The notes under the pieces were generated by a model. The model had not been told where the DNA came from and made no database searches. It saw only the letters and a list, made by a program, of their open reading frames with translations. A stretch of DNA of 64,000 nucleotides, from the NCBI GenBank assembly GCA_017625725.1, contig JAGAKH010000002.1, forward strand, positions 1 to 64,000, written 5' to 3'. This document shows positions 52,579-60,827 of the stretch, one piece after another. Position numbers and translations under genes: made by a program. Numbering within the stretch: the stretch's first letter is position 1; each line of letters begins with the position of its first letter. Source of the stretch: Bacteroidales bacterium. GTDB taxonomy: Bacteria; Bacteroidota; Bacteroidia; Bacteroidales; UBA932.

Positions 52579-54384
52579 ATGCAGGAAATCAGAAATATTG
52601 CGATCATCGCCCATGTGGACCATGGAAAGACTACATTGGTTGACAGGATGATTTATCAGGCACGTCAGGCACGTGAGCAGGAAAAGCTTGGAGAACTTAT
52701 CCTTGATAATAATGATCTTGAAAGGGAGAGAGGTATCACGATTCTGGCCAAGAATGTTTCTGTTGTATATAAGGGAGTGAAGATTAATGTGATAGATACT
52801 CCTGGCCATAGTGATTTCGGTGGAGAGGTAGAGCGTGTCCTCAATATGGCTGATGGAGTGATCCTGCTTGTTGACGCTTTTGAAGGATGTATGCCACAGA
52901 CAAGGTTCGTTCTTCAGAAGGCCATCGAAATGGGTAAGAAACCGGTCCTCGTAATCAATAAGGTAGATAAACTGAATTGCCGTCCTGATGAGGTACAGGA
53001 AGAAGTATTCGATCTGATGTTTTCTCTCGGAGCTACTGAGGATCAGCTCGATTTCCGTACAGTCTATGGCAGTGCAAAGCAGGGATGGATGTCACATGAT
53101 TGGAAGCAGCCGACTAATGATATAACAGCCCTTCTTGATACGATTCTTGAAGTGATTCCAGCTCCTGAGATCGTTGAGGGAACGCCTCAGATGCTGATTT
53201 CTTCCCTCGAATACTCGCCTTATGTAGGTCGTATTGCGGTTGGAAGGGTAACAAGGGGACTGCTTAAGGCAGGAATGAATATAACTCTATGCAAGCGGTA
53301 TGATATTCAGCAGAAGCAGAAGATCAAGGAACTTATGATCTTTGACGGTCTCGGAAAATCCAAGGTGGAAACAGTGGAGTGCGGAGACATCTGTGCTGTG
53401 GTAGGACTTGAGGGATTTGAAATCGGAGACACGGTTGCAGATTTTGAAAATCCGGAAGCATTGCCACCTATCGAGGTAGATGAGCCGACCATGAGCATGT
53501 TGTTCTGCATCAACAATTCCCCTTTCTTCGGACGGGAGGGTAAGTTTGTCACATCAAGGCATCTTAAGGAGCGTCTGGAAAAGGAGCTTGAGAAAAATCT
53601 TGCCCTTAGGGTGAAGCCGGGCCCTAATGCGGATTCTTTCATCGTGTATGGACGAGGTGTCCTTCATCTGTCTGTTCTTATCGAGACAATGCGTAGGGAG
53701 GGATTTGAACTCCAGGTCGGACAGCCTAAGGTCCTTGACAAGGTTATCGGCGGACAGAGATGCGAGCCTATAGAAATGCTGACCATTGACCTTCCTGAAG
53801 AGTTCGTGGGAAAGGCTATCGAGATGGTGACCAGGAGAAAAGGTGCTCTGATCCAGATGGAAGGCAGGGGAGACAGGACTCATCTTGAGTTTGATATACC
53901 TTCACGCGGTCTCATGGGTCTGAGGAGCAACCTGCTCACGGCTACTCAGGGAGAGGCTGTGGTTGCACATCGTCTCAAGGGATATGAACCGTATAAAGGT
54001 GATATCGAACGTAGGACGAATGGTTCTCTTGTGTCTCTGGAGACAGGCCTGTCTGTTGCCTATTCAATGGATAAGCTTCAGGATAGAGGACGCTTCTTCA
54101 TTGAGCCGGGCGTGGATATATATGAAGGTCAGGTGGTAGGAGAACATACCCGTGACAGGGATCTTAATATAAATATCTGCAAGACCAAGAAACTGACCAA
54201 TATGCGAGCTTCCGGAAGTGATGATAAGGTCATGCTTCCTCCACCGGTTGTTTTCTCCCTTGAAGAAGCTCTTGAATACATCCAGGAGGATGAACTTGTT
54301 GAGGTTACACCTAAGTCTATGAGACTCAGGAAGATAATTCTCAATGAGCTTGAAAGGAAGAGAAAAAACAATGATTTGGATTGA
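52579..54384 (+). CDS. typA: Ribosome-associated GTPase TypA/BipA
   Basis: Translational GTPase that aids 50S assembly and growth under stress. 601 residues in EF-G-like order: G domain with AHVDHGKTTLVD, DTPGHSDFGG and NKVDKL, domain II, two alpha/beta domains and a BipA-specific C-terminal domain (GSLVSLETGLSVAYSMDKLQ). All nucleotide motifs are intact. Divergent from guaA. Confidence 0.97.
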   Translation: MQEIRNIAIIAHVDHGKTTLVDRMIYQARQAREQEKLGELILDNNDLERERGITILAKNVSVVYKGVKINVIDTPGHSDFGGEVERVLNMADGVILLVDAFEGCMPQTRFVLQKAIEMGKKPVLVINKVDKLNCRPDEVQEEVFDLMFSLGATEDQLDFRTVYGSAKQGWMSHDWKQPTNDITALLDTILEVIPAPEIVEGTPQMLISSLEYSPYVGRIAVGRVTRGLLKAGMNITLCKRYDIQQKQKIKELMIFDGLGKSKVETVECGDICAVVGLEGFEIGDTVADFENPEALPPIEVDEPTMSMLFCINNSPFFGREGKFVTSRHLKERLEKELEKNLALRVKPGPNADSFIVYGRGVLHLSVLIETMRREGFELQVGQPKVLDKVIGGQRCEPIEMLTIDLPEEFVGKAIEMVTRRKGALIQMEGRGDRTHLEFDIPSRGLMGLRSNLLTATQGEAVVAHRLKGYEPYKGDIERRTNGSLVSLETGLSVAYSMDKLQDRGRFFIEPGVDIYEGQVVGEHTRDRDLNINICKTKKLTNMRASGSDDKVMLPPPVVFSLEEALEYIQEDELVEVTPKSMRLRKIILNELERKRKNNDLD

Positions 54385-54410
54385 TAATCAAAAAGTTTTT
54401 GTTAACTTTG
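54381..54410 (+). promoter_or_regulatory. Promoter of yceD-rpmF
   Basis: TTG (54381-54383), 19 bases, TAACTTTG (54403-54410). It overlaps the end of typA and shows that the downstream gene starts at ATG 54438. Confidence 0.7.
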
Positions 54411-54437
54411 CGGGCTCAAATCTGTTTACGGGTCAGT

Positions 54438-54959
54438 ATGAATGAAAGATTTATCATACCTTTAAATGGATTGGCTGCCGGAGAGAATCTGTTTTTCTGG
54501 AAGGCAGGCAAAGAGTTCTTCGATAGTTTTGAAAACTCGGAAATCCTTGATGCACATCTGGATGCAGATGTGAGAGTCGAGAAATCAGGCCGCTACATCG
54601 GAGTAGATTGTGATGTAACGGGGGCGGTTGTGGTAGAGTGTGACAGGTGTCTTGATGAGCTTGATATGCCGGTTGATGTTGAGATACGTCTCAGTGTCAA
54701 ATATGGCAGCGAGGACAGTTCGGAGGAGCAGTCAAGTGATCGGGAGATAGTCTTTATCCCTGAAACTGATGCGGAACTTGACATGAGTCAGATAATATAT
54801 GATTATGTCTGTCTCTCTCTTCCGATGCAGAGAGTTCATCCTGAAGGATCATGCAATCCTGAGGCGATGAAGTATTTCTGCTCTCCTGTAGGATGCGATG
54901 AGGGAGCGGAGAAGTGTGACAGCAATCCCTTCTCAGCCTTGAAAGATATGTTCAAGTAA
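54438..54959 (+). CDS. DUF177 (YceD-family) protein
   Basis: About 173 residues of the YceD/DUF177 family, recognised by the central CDRCLDELDMPVDVEIRL and its fixed place before rpmF. YceD proteins are needed for 23S rRNA accumulation or 50S maturation in plants and bacteria; the mechanism is unclear. Four further cysteines near the C-terminus (CNP, FCSPVGC, KC) could bind metal. The frame is open to 54381, but the promoter excludes the longer form. Confidence 0.88.
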   Translation: MNERFIIPLNGLAAGENLFFWKAGKEFFDSFENSEILDAHLDADVRVEKSGRYIGVDCDVTGAVVVECDRCLDELDMPVDVEIRLSVKYGSEDSSEEQSSDREIVFIPETDAELDMSQIIYDYVCLSLPMQRVHPEGSCNPEAMKYFCSPVGCDEGAEKCDSNPFSALKDMFK

Positions 54960-55011
54960 CCTGCGAAGAAACTCTTTTATTTGATTATTAATAATTTAAA
55001 AATATAAAACC

Positions 55012-55194
55012 ATGGCACATCCAAAACACAAGGTCTCTAAGCAGAGACGTGACAAAAGAAGAACACACGACGTGGCTGTAGTTCCAACACTTGCTACATG
55101 TTCAAACTGCGGAGCAACTATCATGTTCCACAGAGTATGTCCTGAGTGCGGCTACTATAGAGGCCGTCAGATCATCGAGAAGAAGGCTGAGTAA
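55012..55194 (+). CDS. rpmF: 50S ribosomal protein L32
   Basis: 60 residues; begins MAHPKHKVSKQRRDKRRTH and carries the four-cysteine zinc ribbon CSNCG and CPECGYY. Zinc-type L32. It is 52 bases after yceD with no separate promoter seen, and 15 bases before tRNA-Arg. Confidence 0.96.
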   Translation: MAHPKHKVSKQRRDKRRTHDVAVVPTLATCSNCGATIMFHRVCPECGYYRGRQIIEKKAE

Positions 55195-55209
55195 TCAGTT
55201 TTCTTACTT

Positions 55210-55281
55210 GGCCCTGTAGTTCAACGGATAGAATGGAAGTTTCCTAAACTTTAGATAGCAGTTCGATTCTGCTCGGGGCTA
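55210..55281 (+). tRNA. tRNA-Arg (anticodon CCT)
   Basis: The acceptor GGCCCTG pairs with CGGGGCT (G-U at two places), discriminator A. The D-arm, anticodon stem GAAGT/ACTTT with loop TTCCTAA (anticodon CCT), and T-arm GCAGTTCGATTCTGC fold well. No CCA is encoded. Its last 22 bases begin the 26-base repeat found again at 56069. Confidence 0.93.
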
Positions 55282-55285
55282 CAAA
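55260..55285 (+). repeat. Left att-like direct repeat (tRNA-Arg 3' end)
   Basis: A 26-base sequence (AGTTCGATTCTGCTC onward) covering the tRNA T-arm to just past the discriminator. It is repeated perfectly at 56069-56094. This arrangement is typical of attachment sites at tRNA genes. Confidence 0.75.
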
Positions 55286-55326
55286 CTCGCAAATCGCTTA
55301 GCAGTGGTTTGCGAGTTTTGTTTTTT
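55284..55326 (+). terminator. Intrinsic terminator of tRNA-Arg
   Basis: A 15-base-pair stem (55284-55298 with 55303-55317, loop TAGC) is followed by TTGTTTTTT. Confidence 0.85.
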
Positions 55327-55335
55327 GGGGGATTC

Positions 55336-55382
55336 TTTGGATATTCTCGTAAATGCATTATATTTGTACATTATAATGTACA
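55336..55382 (+). promoter_or_regulatory. Toxin-antitoxin promoter with palindromic operator
   Basis: TTTG (55336-55339), 19 bases, TATATTTG (55359-55366). The perfect palindrome TGTACATTATAATGTACA (55365-55382) overlaps its end and the expected start point, the usual place for an autorepression operator bound by the antitoxin. Confidence 0.75.
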
Positions 55383-55398
55383 TAAATTTACATACTTT

Positions 55399-55635
55399 AT
55401 GGTTATTATCAGTTCTGCGGAGTTACGCAATAATATGAAGAAGTATCTGGATATTGCCAAAAATGAAAAAGTTGTGATCCAGAGAGGTAGGAATGAGACA
55501 TTTGTTCTCGTTGCACAGAATACTGCGGCGGAAGAAGATTTGAATCGTGCAATTACTGTGGATGATGTCCTTGCTCGGGTGCGTGAGGGGTTGAATGAGA
55601 TGTTTGAGCGCAAGGAGGGCCACAATATAGCATGA
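55399..55635 (+). CDS. Phd/YefM-family antitoxin
   Basis: 78 residues: N-terminal DNA-binding Phd/YefM fold (MVIISSAELRNNMKKYLD, with the basic VIQRGRNETFVLV strand) and a C-terminal acidic-basic tail that would wrap the toxin. The frame is open upstream to 55309, but that part contains the promoter and palindrome, so ATG 55399 is the start. It overlaps the toxin by four bases, antitoxin first, as is usual for this type II class. Confidence 0.85.
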   Translation: MVIISSAELRNNMKKYLDIAKNEKVVIQRGRNETFVLVAQNTAAEEDLNRAITVDDVLARVREGLNEMFERKEGHNIA

Positions 55636-55979
55636 AAAAAGTTTTGTTTCTACCTGAGGTAGTTGACCAGTTTCTTGAAGTTGCAGAAGTCTTGTATCAG
55701 AAAGGGTATTTGGGATTTAAGGAGGTGGCGATTGAGTATTCTGAACGATTATTCAGAGATATTCAGACAAATTTGCCGTTGAAGGTAAAGAAGGATGCTC
55801 CGTCTTATTTCAAGCGATATGGAAATGATTTGTTTTATTCATCATTTTCCGCAAATAAGCATACCACTTGGTATGTATTCTATAGTATTCATGAACAAGA
55901 TGGACAGATTGTCTTTCTGGTCAGATATTTAGGAAATAATCACGTAATTGCCCATCATCTGGTAGAAGACTTGGACTGA
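55632..55979 (+). CDS. RelE/ParE-superfamily toxin
   Basis: 115 residues. The protein starts VLFLPEVVDQFLEVAEVLYQ and has the strand pattern FKRYGNDLFYSSFSANKHTTW, YVFYSIHEQDGQIVFLVRYLGN of RelE/ParE folds; the coupled antitoxin supports it. Whether it is an mRNA endonuclease or a gyrase poison cannot be read. It ends 90 bases before the right-hand att-like repeat. Codon usage looks more AT-rich than neighbouring genes, in line with acquisition. Confidence 0.8.
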   Translation: MKKVLFLPEVVDQFLEVAEVLYQKGYLGFKEVAIEYSERLFRDIQTNLPLKVKKDAPSYFKRYGNDLFYSSFSANKHTTWYVFYSIHEQDGQIVFLVRYLGNNHVIAHHLVEDLD

Positions 55980-56068
55980 TGTAATTGCATCTATGCAACA
56001 CTATAAGCAGATACCGTTCTGCTCCCAATATTCAATGAATTTCAGGAGCTTACAGTAATCGGCATAAA

Positions 56069-56094
56069 AGTTCGATTCTGCTCGGGGCTACAAA
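56069..56094 (+). repeat. Right att-like direct repeat (copy of tRNA-Arg 3' end)
   Basis: Perfect 26-base copy of 55260-55285. The bases upstream of it do not resemble the rest of a tRNA, so it is not a second tRNA gene. It is followed directly by a terminator that would suit the original tRNA. Confidence 0.75.
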
Positions 56095-56125
56095 GGAGCC
56101 TGACTTTTCAGTCAGGCTCCTTTTG
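56092..56125 (+). terminator. Intrinsic terminator beyond the island
   Basis: AAAGGAGCCTGAC (56092-56104), loop TTTTCA, then GTCAGGCTCCTTT (56111-56123) and TTG. Probably the ancestral terminator of tRNA-Arg before insertion. Confidence 0.82.
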
Positions 56126-56127
56126 TG

Positions 56128-56158
56128 TTGTCAAATCTGAGTATAATTGCTATATTTG
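56128..56158 (+). promoter_or_regulatory. Promoter of ridA
   Basis: TTG (56128-56130), 20 bases, TATATTTG (56151-56158): consensus Bacteroidota promoter, 45 bases before the gene. Confidence 0.7.
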
Positions 56159-56202
56159 CATGTTAACATGTAGACGTAATAACAACTAATAAATGAATGA
56201 TT

Positions 56203-56577
56203 ATGAAAAGAGTAATTGCAACTCCTGATGCACCCAAGGCAGTGGGACCATATTCACAGGCTATTGAAGTAAACGGAACACTTTATATTTCCGGACAGAT
56301 TCCGGTCAACCCAGCTGACGGAAAGGTGCAGGACGATATCGTGGCTGCTGCTCATCAATCACTTAAGAATATCGGAGCCATTCTTAAGGAAGCGGGAATG
56401 ACTTATGATAATGTGGTCAAGACTACTGTCCTGCTTGCTGATATAGCAGACTTCAAGGCTGTGAATGAGGTGTATGCTGAGTATTTTACCGGAGACAAGC
56501 CGGCAAGAGCCTGCTATCAGGCAGCTGCCCTTCCGCTTGGTGTGAAGGTTGAGATTGAGGCGATTGCGGTGAAATAA
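56203..56577 (+). CDS. ridA: RidA-family enamine/imine deaminase
   Basis: About 124 residues of the YjgF/RidA family; the start KRVIATPDAPKAVGPYSQA and the end RACYQAAALPLGVKVEIEA include the conserved arginine of the active site. RidA clears reactive 2-aminoacrylate and imines from PLP enzymes such as threonine dehydratase. ATG 56203 fits homologues; ATG 56197 is possible. It abuts the next gene with no gap. Confidence 0.94.
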   Translation: MKRVIATPDAPKAVGPYSQAIEVNGTLYISGQIPVNPADGKVQDDIVAAAHQSLKNIGAILKEAGMTYDNVVKTTVLLADIADFKAVNEVYAEYFTGDKPARACYQAAALPLGVKVEIEAIAVK

Positions 56578-58716
56578 ATGAACAGAAAGACAATCATAAT
56601 CTGTTTGATAGCCATTGCAGTGATGATTTTAGGAATCGGTGTTGCAGTGGCAATCTTATACTCTGGAACCGGACAGACCTTTGGCGGAAGAAAGTCAGTA
56701 AGGAGTTCTTCCTCTGAAGTGCTTCTGCGTGCAATTCCATCTGATGCAGCATTGGTAGCCTGCGTTTCGGATGCAGGAGATGTATTCGAGGTTGAACTTC
56801 AGGAAAGAATGGCTGTTTCTTTGCATTATGCCGGAAACCTGTCTTCATTGTATGTTTTTGATGCCGGCCAGGCAGGAGCGTCCTCCGATGCATATGTGAA
56901 GATGCTCATCCAGGCGGCAAAGGAGAAAGGCCTCAAGACAGAATGTATCGAACGTTTTTCTCACTGTCTTGTTCTTGCTTCTGCGTCTGAGTCCCTGATT
57001 GCATCTTCAGTAAGACATATGGATAAGGAGGTTTCCATCCTCGATGCGGAAGGCTTCATGGAATCTCTGGGTAACGTTTCAGCAAGAGATTATGTGTTGG
57101 TTAATTGCAGGCAGTCCTCTCATCTGGCAGGAGCATTGATGAACAAGAGGTTTTTATCATATTCTTCTTTCTTTGCAGACCTGACGGATTGGGCTTCTTT
57201 TGAAATAGAGTCGAAGGTGGGTGAATATGTGAGGTTTGACGGTAAGATAGACTATGACAGGTCTGCGTCAAATTTCATGAATGTCTTTGCTTCGGCCTCT
57301 TCCGGCAAGAGCGAGATGGCTGATGTTCTTCCTTCGGTAACGTGTTTTGCCATGTCTTTCCCTTCCGGCAGCTATGAATCTTATATTGAATCATATGATC
57401 TTTATCTGGCATCCTGCCGAAAGCAGAGTATGGCGGAAAACATAAAGGCCGGCCTGAAGTCACAGACAGGCATGGATCCGGATGACTATCTTAAAGTTTT
57501 TGATGTCAAGGAAGTTGCCACAGCTTCTTTCCGTATGGGAGGAAGCATTGAGAGAGTCAATCTCATCCGTATAGGCAATAGAGGGTTTAAGGCTTTAATC
57601 GGCAGTGAAAAGGCTGACAAAGACCAGAATGTGACAGTAAGACCTTTCAGGTATGGCTCTTTCCTGGCTTCTGTTTTCGGAGATGTCTTCAGTCTGGAGG
57701 ATGAGACATCTTTCGTTTTCATCAATGGCTGGGTCATTTCCGGAAGCGAGATGGCCGTAAGTGGATATGTGGACGGACATATATTGGATTATACTCTGAA
57801 TGAATATCTTGGGGATTCGGGTATGGAGCGTATGATGTCCTCGTCATCTTCGTTGCTTGCGTATATGTCTCTTTCCGGTCTTGATGCGCTTCCTTCATCG
57901 GTGTTTGCGAAGCGTGTTTCTTCGATTCTGAAGAAATACAGTTCATCTTGTGACCATATCCCATCGGTTCTTACTATAAGGAATGAGGGAAAATGTGCTG
58001 AACTGAAGGTGGAAATGGCTAGTGCCCATATGCATAAGTCCAGTGCGTCTGCATCAGGTCAGGACAATACTGTTGTTGTTCCGGAGGGGCCTTTCCGAGT
58101 AAAGAATTCCGGCACAGGAAAGATGAATATCTTCTGCCAGAACAAGGAGATGTCCCTCTGTCTTCAGGAAGAGGACGGAACCGAACTATGGAATGTACCT
58201 TTTGATGAGCCTCTTTGTGGCCGTGCCACGACAATCGATAATTTCGCAAACGGCAAGCTGCAGATCATTTTCGCGGCCGGAACGAAGATCCATCTGATAG
58301 ACAGATTGGGACGTTTTGTCAAAGGATTTCCGATAGACCTGATGCGTAAAGTAAGATTGGGACCTGATGTGTATGACTTCAATGGTGCGAGGAAATATAA
58401 TGTCATGGTTCTTCACGATGACAATACAATAGATATGTATAATCTCAAGGGACAGAAGCCAGCGTCTTGGAAGTCAATCACCTCAGCAGATGTGATAAAG
58501 ACTCTTCCAGAACGTATTGTTGTCGGAGGCAGTTCCTTCTGGGTTGTACGGACATCCCTTCAGACCCTTATATTCCCTTTCTATGGCGGTGAACCTCTCA
58601 CTGTATTTGAGCAGGGAGAGATGATTAGGCCGGATAGCAGGATCACGGTCTTGGACGGAATGTCGGTAAGTGCGGAATGTTATGATGGAAAGGTCCGCAC
58701 CATCAAATTGAAATGA
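56578..58716 (+). CDS. Uncharacterised membrane-anchored protein
   Basis: 712 residues, no family I can name with certainty. One N-terminal membrane helix (about residues 6-28) anchors a large exported part. Residues 45-480 look like a DUF3352-type mixed fold (substrate-free repeats with SSLYVFDAGQAG and VLVNCRQSSHL). Residues 500-710 carry short beta repeats (KMNIFCQNKEMSL, KLQIIFAAGTKIHLIDRLG, YNVMVLHDDNTIDMYNLKG) suggestive of a beta-propeller. Serine-rich patches are frequent. It is directly after ridA and before an acyl-CoA ligase; no catalytic residues are evident. Confidence 0.7.
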   Translation: MNRKTIIICLIAIAVMILGIGVAVAILYSGTGQTFGGRKSVRSSSSEVLLRAIPSDAALVACVSDAGDVFEVELQERMAVSLHYAGNLSSLYVFDAGQAGASSDAYVKMLIQAAKEKGLKTECIERFSHCLVLASASESLIASSVRHMDKEVSILDAEGFMESLGNVSARDYVLVNCRQSSHLAGALMNKRFLSYSSFFADLTDWASFEIESKVGEYVRFDGKIDYDRSASNFMNVFASASSGKSEMADVLPSVTCFAMSFPSGSYESYIESYDLYLASCRKQSMAENIKAGLKSQTGMDPDDYLKVFDVKEVATASFRMGGSIERVNLIRIGNRGFKALIGSEKADKDQNVTVRPFRYGSFLASVFGDVFSLEDETSFVFINGWVISGSEMAVSGYVDGHILDYTLNEYLGDSGMERMMSSSSSLLAYMSLSGLDALPSSVFAKRVSSILKKYSSSCDHIPSVLTIRNEGKCAELKVEMASAHMHKSSASASGQDNTVVVPEGPFRVKNSGTGKMNIFCQNKEMSLCLQEEDGTELWNVPFDEPLCGRATTIDNFANGKLQIIFAAGTKIHLIDRLGRFVKGFPIDLMRKVRLGPDVYDFNGARKYNVMVLHDDNTIDMYNLKGQKPASWKSITSADVIKTLPERIVVGGSSFWVVRTSLQTLIFPFYGGEPLTVFEQGEMIRPDSRITVLDGMSVSAECYDGKVRTIKLK

Positions 58717-58745
58717 ATTGAAAATGTACTTTAACTTAATGAATT

Positions 58746-60404
58746 ATGGAATTTAGATCAGTTAACAAACTTTATCAGGAGGCCTTCAGGAAGTATTGGG
58801 ACAGGCCAGCCATTTCCAATTACCAGGGTGTCACCCTCCATTACAGGGATGTGGCACGCAGGATTGAGAAAATGCATATAATGTTTGAGGAGTGTGGACT
58901 TCAGAAAGGAGATAAGGTTGCGATCTGTTCAAGGAATCAGGCAAATTGGGCTGTTGCCTTTCTTTCGGCAATGACTTATGGTGCAGTTCCTGTACCACTT
59001 CTTCATGAATTCAAATCCAGCAATATACACCATCTGGTAAATCATTCTGAAGCCAAGATACTTTTTGTGGATGATGTTATCTGGGAAGGACTTACTGAGA
59101 CTGAGATGCCTGAACTTCATGCTATCATTCACGTCAATACGTTCAAGCTCCTGTATGCCTCTGAGGAAAAGATCGTCGAAGCAAGAGAACATCTTAATGA
59201 ACTCTTCGGTAGAAAGTATCCGATGTCATTCACACCGGATTCAATAAACTATTATGAGGATTCTGCAGAAGAACTGGCAGTCATTAATTACACATCTGGC
59301 ACTTCAGGATTTTCTAAGGGAGTTATGATACCGTATAGGGCGATACTTTCGAACCTTCAGTTTGCAGAAAAGGTGCTTCCAGGCCTCGACTGTACGAAGA
59401 GCGTAGTCTCAATGCTGCCGTCTGCTCATATGTATGGTCTGATGTTCGAACTTCTTTATGAACTCAGTGTCGGTGCCCATGTCCATTTCCTCTCAAGAGT
59501 TCCTAGCCCTAAGATCATCATGCAGGCGATGGCTGAAGTGAAGCCATACGTAGTGATTGCGGTTCCTCTTGTGATCGAGAAGATATACAAGAGCAAGGTG
59601 AAACCGGTGCTTGAGAAGGAAGGAATCCGTTTCCTTATGAAGCTCCCTGTGCTTAATCAGGTGGTGATGAATAAGATACGTGCAGAGCTTGTGAATGCAT
59701 TCGGAGGTGAGTTCTATGAAGTGATCATTGGTGGTGCAGCATTCAACAAGGAAGTTGAAGCATTCTTCAAGAAAATCAACTTCCCGTTCACAGTGGGTTA
59801 TGGAATGACGGAGTGTGCCCCTATTATCTCGTATGATGACTGGTCTGTAGAAAAGCTTTATTCTTGCGGTAAGGCAGCACCTAATATGGAGATAAGGATT
59901 GATTCCGATTCTCCTCAGACTGTTCCAGGTGAGATTCTGATCAAGGGTGATAACGTTTTCCTCGGATATTATAAGAATGAGGATGCAACCAGAGGAGTCT
60001 TTACCGATGACGGATGGTTCCGTACCGGTGATATGGGTATTCTTGATGCTGATGGTTCACTCTTCATCAAGGGACGTTCGAAATGTATGATTCTTGGACC
60101 AAGCGGTCAGAATATATATCCTGAGGAGGTAGAGACTGTCCTGAACAGTCAGCCTTACGTCGTAGATTCTCTTGTTGTCGAGGAGGATGGTGGTCTGACT
60201 GCATTGATTTATCCGGACTTCCAGCAGGGAGCGAGGGATGGAATGAATCAGGATGCATTCGTAAGGTTCATAGAGGGTATGCTTCCTGAGCTCAATAAGG
60301 AACTTCCTAACTATGCCCGTCTCAAGAAGATCAAGGTGATGTCGGAGGATTTTGAAAGAACTCCGAAGAAGAGCATAAAGAGGTATCTCTATCAGAGATC
60401 ATAA
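58746..60404 (+). CDS. AMP-binding long-chain acyl-CoA ligase
   Basis: 552 residues of the ANL superfamily: NYTSGTSGFSKGVMIPY near residue 180, YGMTECAPIIS near residue 350, RTGDMGILD and a C-terminal RTPKKSIKRYLY with the likely catalytic lysine. It has the pattern of FadD/long-chain ligases, distinct from the ligase at 13208. Probably a soluble or peripheral enzyme that loads fatty acids onto CoA. It leads a run with the dCMP deaminase and the S41 protease. Confidence 0.88.
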   Translation: MEFRSVNKLYQEAFRKYWDRPAISNYQGVTLHYRDVARRIEKMHIMFEECGLQKGDKVAICSRNQANWAVAFLSAMTYGAVPVPLLHEFKSSNIHHLVNHSEAKILFVDDVIWEGLTETEMPELHAIIHVNTFKLLYASEEKIVEAREHLNELFGRKYPMSFTPDSINYYEDSAEELAVINYTSGTSGFSKGVMIPYRAILSNLQFAEKVLPGLDCTKSVVSMLPSAHMYGLMFELLYELSVGAHVHFLSRVPSPKIIMQAMAEVKPYVVIAVPLVIEKIYKSKVKPVLEKEGIRFLMKLPVLNQVVMNKIRAELVNAFGGEFYEVIIGGAAFNKEVEAFFKKINFPFTVGYGMTECAPIISYDDWSVEKLYSCGKAAPNMEIRIDSDSPQTVPGEILIKGDNVFLGYYKNEDATRGVFTDDGWFRTGDMGILDADGSLFIKGRSKCMILGPSGQNIYPEEVETVLNSQPYVVDSLVVEEDGGLTALIYPDFQQGARDGMNQDAFVRFIEGMLPELNKELPNYARLKKIKVMSEDFERTPKKSIKRYLYQRS

Positions 60405-60415
60405 TTTTTATCATA

Positions 60416-60820
60416 ATGAAGAAATTCGACCATAGTTACATAGAGATGGCGGGGGTCTGGGCGCAGAACTCCTATTGCAAGCGTCGCCAGGTCGGTGCCC
60501 TGCTTGTCAAGGACAGAATGATAATTTCTGACGGGTATAACGGTACTCCTTCCGGATTTGAGAATATATGTGAGGATGAAAACGGGGTTACAAAACCTTA
60601 TGTCCTTCATGCAGAGGCAAATGCCATCACCAAGGTTGCCAAATCAGGTAACAGCAGCAAGGATGCAACTCTTTATGTGACTGCTGCCCCATGTATGGAG
60701 TGTGCCAAACTTATCATCCAGGCCGGTATACGACGTGTGGTTTATCGTGACGCCTATCGTCTTACAGACGGCATAGACCTTCTGAGGGTTGCTGGAATTG
60801 AAGTTGAACAGGTCGATTAA
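60416..60820 (+). CDS. Deoxycytidylate (dCMP) deaminase family protein
   Basis: 134 residues; zinc-binding HAEANAITK (near residue 67) and PCMECAKLIIQ (near residue 92) of the cytidine/dCMP deaminase fold, with the N-terminal SYCKRRQVGALLVKD. The product dUMP feeds thymidylate synthesis. Bacteroidota often carry this ComEB-like form. It is 11 bases after the acyl-CoA ligase and seven before the protease. Confidence 0.9.
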   Translation: MKKFDHSYIEMAGVWAQNSYCKRRQVGALLVKDRMIISDGYNGTPSGFENICEDENGVTKPYVLHAEANAITKVAKSGNSSKDATLYVTAAPCMECAKLIIQAGIRRVVYRDAYRLTDGIDLLRVAGIEVEQVD

Positions 60821-60827
60821 TCTTGGT

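Noticed and set aside
55309..55398. N-terminal extension of the antitoxin
   Set aside because: It covers the tRNA terminator tail, the TA promoter and the palindrome; the Phd/YefM fold begins at 55399.
56015..56094. Second tRNA-Arg gene
   Set aside because: Only the 3' T-arm and acceptor strand match; there is no acceptor 5' strand, D-arm or anticodon arm upstream.
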